DNA of 64,000 nucleotides from Calocera cornea HHB12733 (taxonomy: Eukaryota; Basidiomycota; Dacrymycetes; Dacrymycetales; Dacrymycetaceae), in assembly GCA_001632435.1 (NCBI GenBank), contig KV423967.1:1-64000 (forward strand), in the 5' to 3' direction. A program made the translations under genes and the position numbers. Positions 59,169 to 64,000 of this stretch are shown in pieces; within the stretch, counting starts at the first letter, position 1, and each line of letters starts with the position of its first letter. The notes below the pieces were generated by a model, which was not told the DNA's origin, did not search any database, and saw only the letters and a list, made by a program, of their open reading frames with translations.

Positions 59169-59929
59169 GGCGTCAAGAGGTGAATTCGGCGTGTTGTGTC
59201 GGTAAAGATCTTCGCCAGGAGGACGCTGCGTTCGCAACCATGTCCCCGGGACGGAGAGTCGGCGAAGATATGGGAAAGCGGGGGCAAGAGGCTATACTCT
59301 GCAACCGAACGGAACAGAAGGCGGCGAGAGGCCAGTCGAAGTAGGGTGTGGACCCGATGAACCCTACCAAGTAATTACTGGCCCGATTGCACAGCCGCCT
59401 CTCACTCGCGCGTCATCGCCCCAATCTCTGCTATCGACCGTCTTGTATTCCCGGCGCTCTGGCCAGCGTTACTATAGCCGGGTGCGGTGCAGCGCAGTAT
59501 AGGACGAAATCCGACAATTAATATTCTTGTTTGTCGGGCTGTAGAAGGGTGACTCGTACACCAACGGGGATAAGTGGTAACTGCGGCGCACCTTCGAGCT
59601 TCTAGCTTCATCGGAACCTTCGTGCACGCGGTCTTCGGGTGGCCCATCAAATGGCCGTGCAACAAAAGCATGTGTGGGAAGCGTGCCTCCATGAGGTCAT
59701 CACACTGGCCTTCTGACAAAGGGCCACACATCACAGATCTGTCCGTCACAAAAATACCACCACCGGCGTGTCCGCCAGCTAGCTTCCTCCTCCGACTGAT
59801 GCCGGATAACAAGTTTCAATTCAACCTACGTCGATGCGGAATGTGCTGAATAGATTACAAACAAAGGTCGCAGGAATACAGGAAGCGGCTACGCAATCTC
59901 TCGTGACCTTAACAAGGGATGCTGTCAGT
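59169..59929. other. Spacer between regulators B and C
   Basis: Contains the shared upstream element GGACCCGATGAACCC (59350-59364). A minus-strand open frame at 59402-59812 has no recognisable motif and is not called. Confidence 0.5.
59339..59364. promoter_or_regulatory. Conserved upstream element of regulator B
   Basis: AAGTAGGGT, short spacer, GGACCCGATGAACCC, matching 47227-47251 upstream of regulator A. Not found upstream of regulator C. Confidence 0.6.
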
Positions 59930-62750
59930 CTACTGCGACTGTCCAAAGTCCCAGTTCGGCGGTGGTTGATCATCGAACACACTCGCCCATTGCTGAAGAT
60001 CGTCATAGGACGTCGGAGAAGGGATCGATACAGGCTCGGCGGCAGGTCCATTTGCATATTGGCCGGGTATGGTTAAACCGTACGTTCCAGTAAAAGGATC
60101 CGATAACGGTGTGGATGACATGGCGGCTTCGGTGTTAAACGGAATGGTTGTCAGAGCCGGAGGTCCGAACGAAGTCGACGCCTGGCTAGTATACAAGATC
60201 GTGCTGTAAGCCGACATTTGTCCCCATGATTGTGGGGGTGTCAAGCAGATTGCGGACCTAATTGCCACGAATCGCTGGTGCTGCTCTTCCAAATATTGAA
60301 TTGAATCGGCCATGTCTGCCCATGACCAACCCAACGATCGATATGTGCTCAGCAGCCAACCGATTTCTTGGATCTTCGTTTCCAGTGGAAAGTCTTCGGA
60401 ACCGCCTTCCTCCGTCGACGGGACCGTACACAGAACCTCGGCAAACATTGGGAACGTTTCGTACATCATGGTTATTCCAACCATTATACCCATGCCGGTT
60501 CGTGATGAGAGCGCGTTCTGCATCGCCTATGGAGCTGGTGAGCCGGTGAATCTTCATGGAAAATCAACAAGGAATACCCAAAGAGTAGCGGCCATCCACC
60601 TGGCGCACTTCTGCATTCGCCCATCAACCTCATGCTTCAGCTGCAATAGCTTCGCTCGTCGTTCCTCGTGTTCCGACAGCCCATGTCCCGGATCAAGTGA
60701 TTCCAGATGCGCATAATTGAGACGCTCATTGAGCCTTTGCAGCTCTTGATTGATACCCCGGTGGACTAAGAAAACGACGAGTGCGCAACCGAGAGAACTG
60801 GTATTGCAGTCTGATCGCGCGTTTAGTTCGCTGATCATGAGGGATTGAGAAGACACATACAGAACTGCAAGAACGTATAACTTGGCTGCTCCACAACGAA
60901 GTGTTGAGATAACTGCGCCTGCATACTTCGTACACACCTGCTGGGATGTCAGAGTATACCACTTGCAGAGACATTGAAACGCACTGTTCAGTCTCGTCCA
61001 GGTCCCTGTACAGCTCGCGCATGAGGTCATCCGCGAAAGGATCGTTCGGCGGTTCTAGTGCCGGCGCATCTGTCGCCATGCGGATTGCTAATTGACGGAT
61101 GATCTGCGATACATGATCCCAAATCCGGATGACTGGGATCCAAATCAGGATATCCCCGCTGAGCGCCTTGGAGAACTCCTCCATGGTTGGCAAGTCGATC
61201 GGCCACGATCTTACTCCGCGCAGTCGTTGCACATCCTCGTCTTGTCTTGGATGAAGGTCAGACTATGCTGTCTGAAAGAGAGCGATGCGCATACAATCGT
61301 GGTGCTCGCCCCGCAACCGCAGCTTGTACTGTATCTCGTGTCTGATGAAGAAATGCGGATTATGAGCAGAATCTCCATATGCAGTCCAGTCTCACGCACA
61401 TATAAGTGCCATCCAAGTCCACCTCCCTGTAGCTCAGCATACTCATCGCTCGTACTGTCCTCATCGTATAGTGTCCGCGCATGTTCGACTGCGGCTGTGC
61501 GAAACGGCCGTCCCTTTCGCCCCGAGGCATCCCCGTCTGAAACCGGTTCAGAAAGTCAAATGAGCATGTAAGCGCACAGAACTCACGATCGACCAGCATC
61601 TCCAGCAGGAGAAGAATAACAATACTCTCTGTAGTGGATAGTTCAATATGTCAATCTTGAACGCGGACAACCGCGACTTGCCATTGCATTCCTTCCGATA
61701 TACACCATGCTCGTCTGCCGCCTGTACGGCGCGGTCTACAAGTCTCTTGGATACGGCTGCACGTTCCCGCCCCCAGTCTAGAGCACATCAGCCACAGCTT
61801 TGAAACATGGGATTCAGTACGCACGGATGAAGTCGACCTCCTCAGCCTCGATCTTAGTCATCGTTGGTGCACCAGGACCGAGTATCGCAGGCGCGTTGGA
61901 CGCATATGCTCCATAGGCAATCAAAGCATGAGCGAGCACCTGGGAAAGTATGAGAAACGGACAGGAGGAGGCGACCTCACGCACCCCTCCCATGCCAGAC
62001 ATCTGCTCTGGCCGTCGTCCAGCATCCTCGAACTGTTCATGGAAATCCTTCCATCTGTACAGCGGTGGTCGGTAATGAGTCGTTCTGAAGTACTCTGCAG
62101 CACATTTGCCATGGCCCGTTAGTTTCGATGTGTGGCGATGGGTATGAAACGCACCTGCGATCAAGTGACTACTCAACGTGCCCACGATCTCCGCGACAGA
62201 TAACCGGGCGTTAGGCGAATCCATTGTCAGCGGGAGCGCCACTGTGCTGTCAAACCCTCGCATATCGTACGTGTCGCGGTGGCAGGAAGGTGTGGTGAGC
62301 CCCGTCCCCGCGTAGGGCACTAGGCTACTTTGACTACTCGCAGCTATAATCCGTCGGCCCGGCCCGAAGAGCGCCCTGCCACACGAATTTGCATGATGAA
62401 AGCGCGTGTAAAGTAGGTCGCTCACTTCGCCTGCTCAATCCGCTTTCCACTCCGAGATTTCTTCTCTTTTGGCCCAGCCGTGGTGCAACTGTGCTTGGTG
62501 TTAGTATTGCAGCCTGAGGTGGGACAGCAAGACGCACTGTATGCCCTTCTGTATGCACTTCAGGCACCCCCGATCTTCACTGGCACGCTCACATCTCACA
62601 CGGCGTACTGTTCAGGACCTCGTCATCAGTTGATGCCGATAACACAAGGAACTGATGCTCACACTTGCAGCTGTCACAGCTGAAATACACCTCGCGCTTC
62701 ATGATACTAGGGTTCCTATCCCTAGTTACTTCAAGGGGAGACTTCCGCAT
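59930..62750 (-). CDS. Zn2Cys6 transcription factor, family copy C
   Basis: Third paralog, directly upstream of copy B in tandem. ATG at 62748-62750: MRKSPLEVTRDRNPSIMKREV, aligning with the copy-A start. The finger is CDSCKLRRVRC, 8 residues, CLKCIQKGI(H) and the sixth Cys in CTTAGPKEKKSRSGKRIEQAK. Middle segments match A and B: GTLSSHLIAG, LYRWKDFHEQFEDAGRRPEQMSGMGGV, VLAHALIAYGAYASNAPAILGPGAP, ESIVILLLLEMLVDR, DEYAELQGGGLGWHLY, LIWIPVIRIWDHVSQIIRQLAIRMA, LGCALVVFLVHRGINQELQRLNERL. The last exon (59930 to about 60523) is about 60 codons shorter than in A or B, with most of the Ser/Pro linker missing but the end (SPTSYDDLQQWASVFDDQ..NWDFG) kept. No stop or frameshift found. Confidence 0.82.
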
Positions 62751-63099
62751 CGCGTGTCGACCCTAATCTTCGCTGCGCGGTGGTTCCAGCTGTAGTGGTC
62801 TCTTCAGGGGCAGAAGTATGGCGTTAAATAATACAGCAATTAGCGAGAGGATTACACGCCCAATGTTATGCGCGGGTCCGCTGTGTTGGTTCTGGGGGCC
62901 GGCGGCGGGCGCCCGACTAGCCTTCACAGCCTCCCATATGGATGACTCTCAGCGCTTGAGCGCCATGCGGGCCGTGAAAAACCTGAGTCGTGGATGTTAA
63001 GAATTTCGTAAGATTTGCTGCGGTAACAGGCAACGCTGCTGCGGCCAAATGCAGACTGATTGTTCGAGGGTACGTGAGGGCAAAACTCCGCGTCTCACT

Positions 63100-63108
63100 C
63101 ATCCCAAG
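63100..63108. repeat. Target-site duplication, left copy
   Basis: CATCCCAAG, identical to 63583-63591 on the other side of the inverted-repeat element. Confidence 0.85.
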
Positions 63109-63582
63109 GAGATATTTCCCCGTTTGCCCACTTTGCGGAGCCAGATGGCCCGAAATGCCCCAGCGGGTGCAATTTCCCTGATTGCCCACTTTTTGACGCG
63201 GACACGCGACCCTGACGGTCAATTCTACACTTTTGTAGTAGTCTTGATACTAAAGTTTGTACTGAAATCTACAGTTTCAACAAATTTTATAGGAAAACAC
63301 CAAAAGTATGCCAAACTCAAGGTCTGCTTGTCTTGCAAAGCCCCACGAGTGCTGGACATACTTTTATTCTTGCTCTTTACAACTGATTTTGAGTGTTTTG
63401 TTGAGTTATCGGCATGGACCAAATATCATTACAAAATTCAGTAGCAAAACTACTACGAAAGTGTAGACTCGGCCGTCAGGGTCCTCTGTCCGCGTCAGAA
63501 AGTGGGCAATCTGGGAAATTGTACACAGTTGGGCATTTCCGGCCATCTGGCTCCGCAAAGTGGGCAAACGAGGAAATATCTC
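63109..63582. mobile_element. Non-autonomous MULE-like MITE with ~150-bp inverted repeats
   Basis: Begins GAGATATTTCC and ends with the reverse complement. The two arms (about 63109-63261 and 63430-63582) are imperfect inverted repeats sharing long identical blocks, for example CGTTTGCCCACTTTGCGGAG and CCAGATGGCC. The central ~168 bp are AT-rich and non-coding. Both ends are flanked by the identical 9-mer CATCCCAAG (63100-63108 and 63583-63591). Long terminal inverted repeats with a 9-bp target duplication are characteristic of Mutator-like elements; no transposase is present, so it would need a copy elsewhere. Confidence 0.88.
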
Positions 63583-63591
63583 CATCCCAAG
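63583..63591. repeat. Target-site duplication, right copy
   Basis: CATCCCAAG, identical to 63100-63108. Confidence 0.85.
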
Positions 63592-64000
63592 TGCACCATC
63601 GTCGCGTCTGAGTCCGTCCACGTGACCGGCACGTCTTCCAAGTCTTCGATGTACACCACTACGGCTCGACGGAAGCCCATCGGTTATGTTAATCGGTTGG
63701 AGACAATTACAGTTATGTACAACCCCGGAAATATTACTCCTTTCGTCCTGCACTTGCACGCCGCACCTCATTATGCCTGGATGACCCCTACCCATGTGCT
63801 GTACATACCTATACACTCGACCGAGCAAAGGTATATTTACTCGGACCAGACCCGGTTCCTCCGCCTACGTTCCCTTCATCCTCACAGATCGATCCATAAA
63901 TTAGTAGAGCAGCTTTCACGATCGTTTCAGGAGAGGCGCGAGTAAAGCATTCTAACCGTGTAGGGCCTCGCATACGGTAGCTTCTTTGTTGATGTAGAGT

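Larger units (their letters stand above)
62751..64000. other. Right-edge intergenic region with transposon insertion
   Basis: Contains the promoter of regulator C and the 474-bp inverted-repeat element. A plus-strand frame from 63590 to 63945 (HPKCTIVASESVHVTGTSSKSS...) is open but not recognised, and could be part of a gene continuing off the window. Confidence 0.5.

Noticed and set aside
59402..59812. 136-codon minus-strand frame between regulators B and C
   Set aside because: No motif, no exon partners, and it overlaps no conserved block of the paralog upstream regions.
44057..62750. Secondary-metabolite cluster led by the Zn2Cys6 regulators
   Set aside because: No polyketide synthase, NRPS, terpene cyclase, P450 or transporter is present in the interval.

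Overview
The window looks like nuclear DNA of a mushroom-forming basidiomycete (Agaricomycetes or close relatives). Coding regions are GC-rich and nearly every gene is cut by many short GT..AG introns of about 45-75 bp. Gene families present include a membrane-anchored GH5 exo-glucanase, Zn2Cys6 regulators with the long-linker basidiomycete zinc cluster, F-box proteins and tandem metallo-beta-lactamase-fold paralogs. One assembly gap of 100 N lies at 22155-22254. I rebuilt spliced genes by eye from reading-frame continuity, splice-site phase and family motifs. For most genes the exon lengths sum to a multiple of three and the protein has the family's usual length.

Layout. 1-9.7 kb: a long-chain acyl-CoA synthetase and a type II membrane exo-beta-1,3-glucanase, separated by repeat-rich intergenic DNA with two heptamer arrays. 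9.7-15.6 kb: a tandem array of one broken and three intact metallo-beta-lactamase-fold genes. The last copy has a 180-bp tandem duplication in its promoter. 15.8-36.3 kb is a housekeeping block: RCL1 (18S rRNA processing), COG5 (Golgi tethering, tail to tail with RCL1), aspartyl aminopeptidase (head to head with COG5, crossed by the gap), an RNase T2, ALG3 (N-glycan assembly), a Ctf4/Mcl1/WDHD1 replisome adaptor, mitochondrial ISA2 (Fe-S cluster assembly) and NOP16 (60S biogenesis). 36.3-40.1 kb: gene-poor, GC-rich DNA. 40.1-43.5 kb: a Zn2Cys6 regulator with a long Cys3-Cys4 linker.

44-64 kb is the accessory part. It holds three minus-strand paralogs of one Zn2Cys6 regulator family (A 44.1-47.1, B 56.2-59.2, C 59.9-62.8 kb). 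Between A and B lie a small cupin gene, a repeat-rich probable mobile-element region, a large acidic orphan protein, an F-box/WD40 gene and an F-box gene. The right edge carries a 474-bp long-terminal-inverted-repeat element flanked by a perfect 9-bp target duplication, the hallmark of a non-autonomous Mutator-like (MULE) transposon.

No wholly new molecular system is evident. The best leads are the MULE-type MITE, the decayed and promoter-duplicated lactamase-fold array, the regulator triplet with a shared 15-bp upstream element, the TTACCTGAACCT repeat field, and a perfect 16-bp hairpin in an otherwise empty 2.8-kb spacer.
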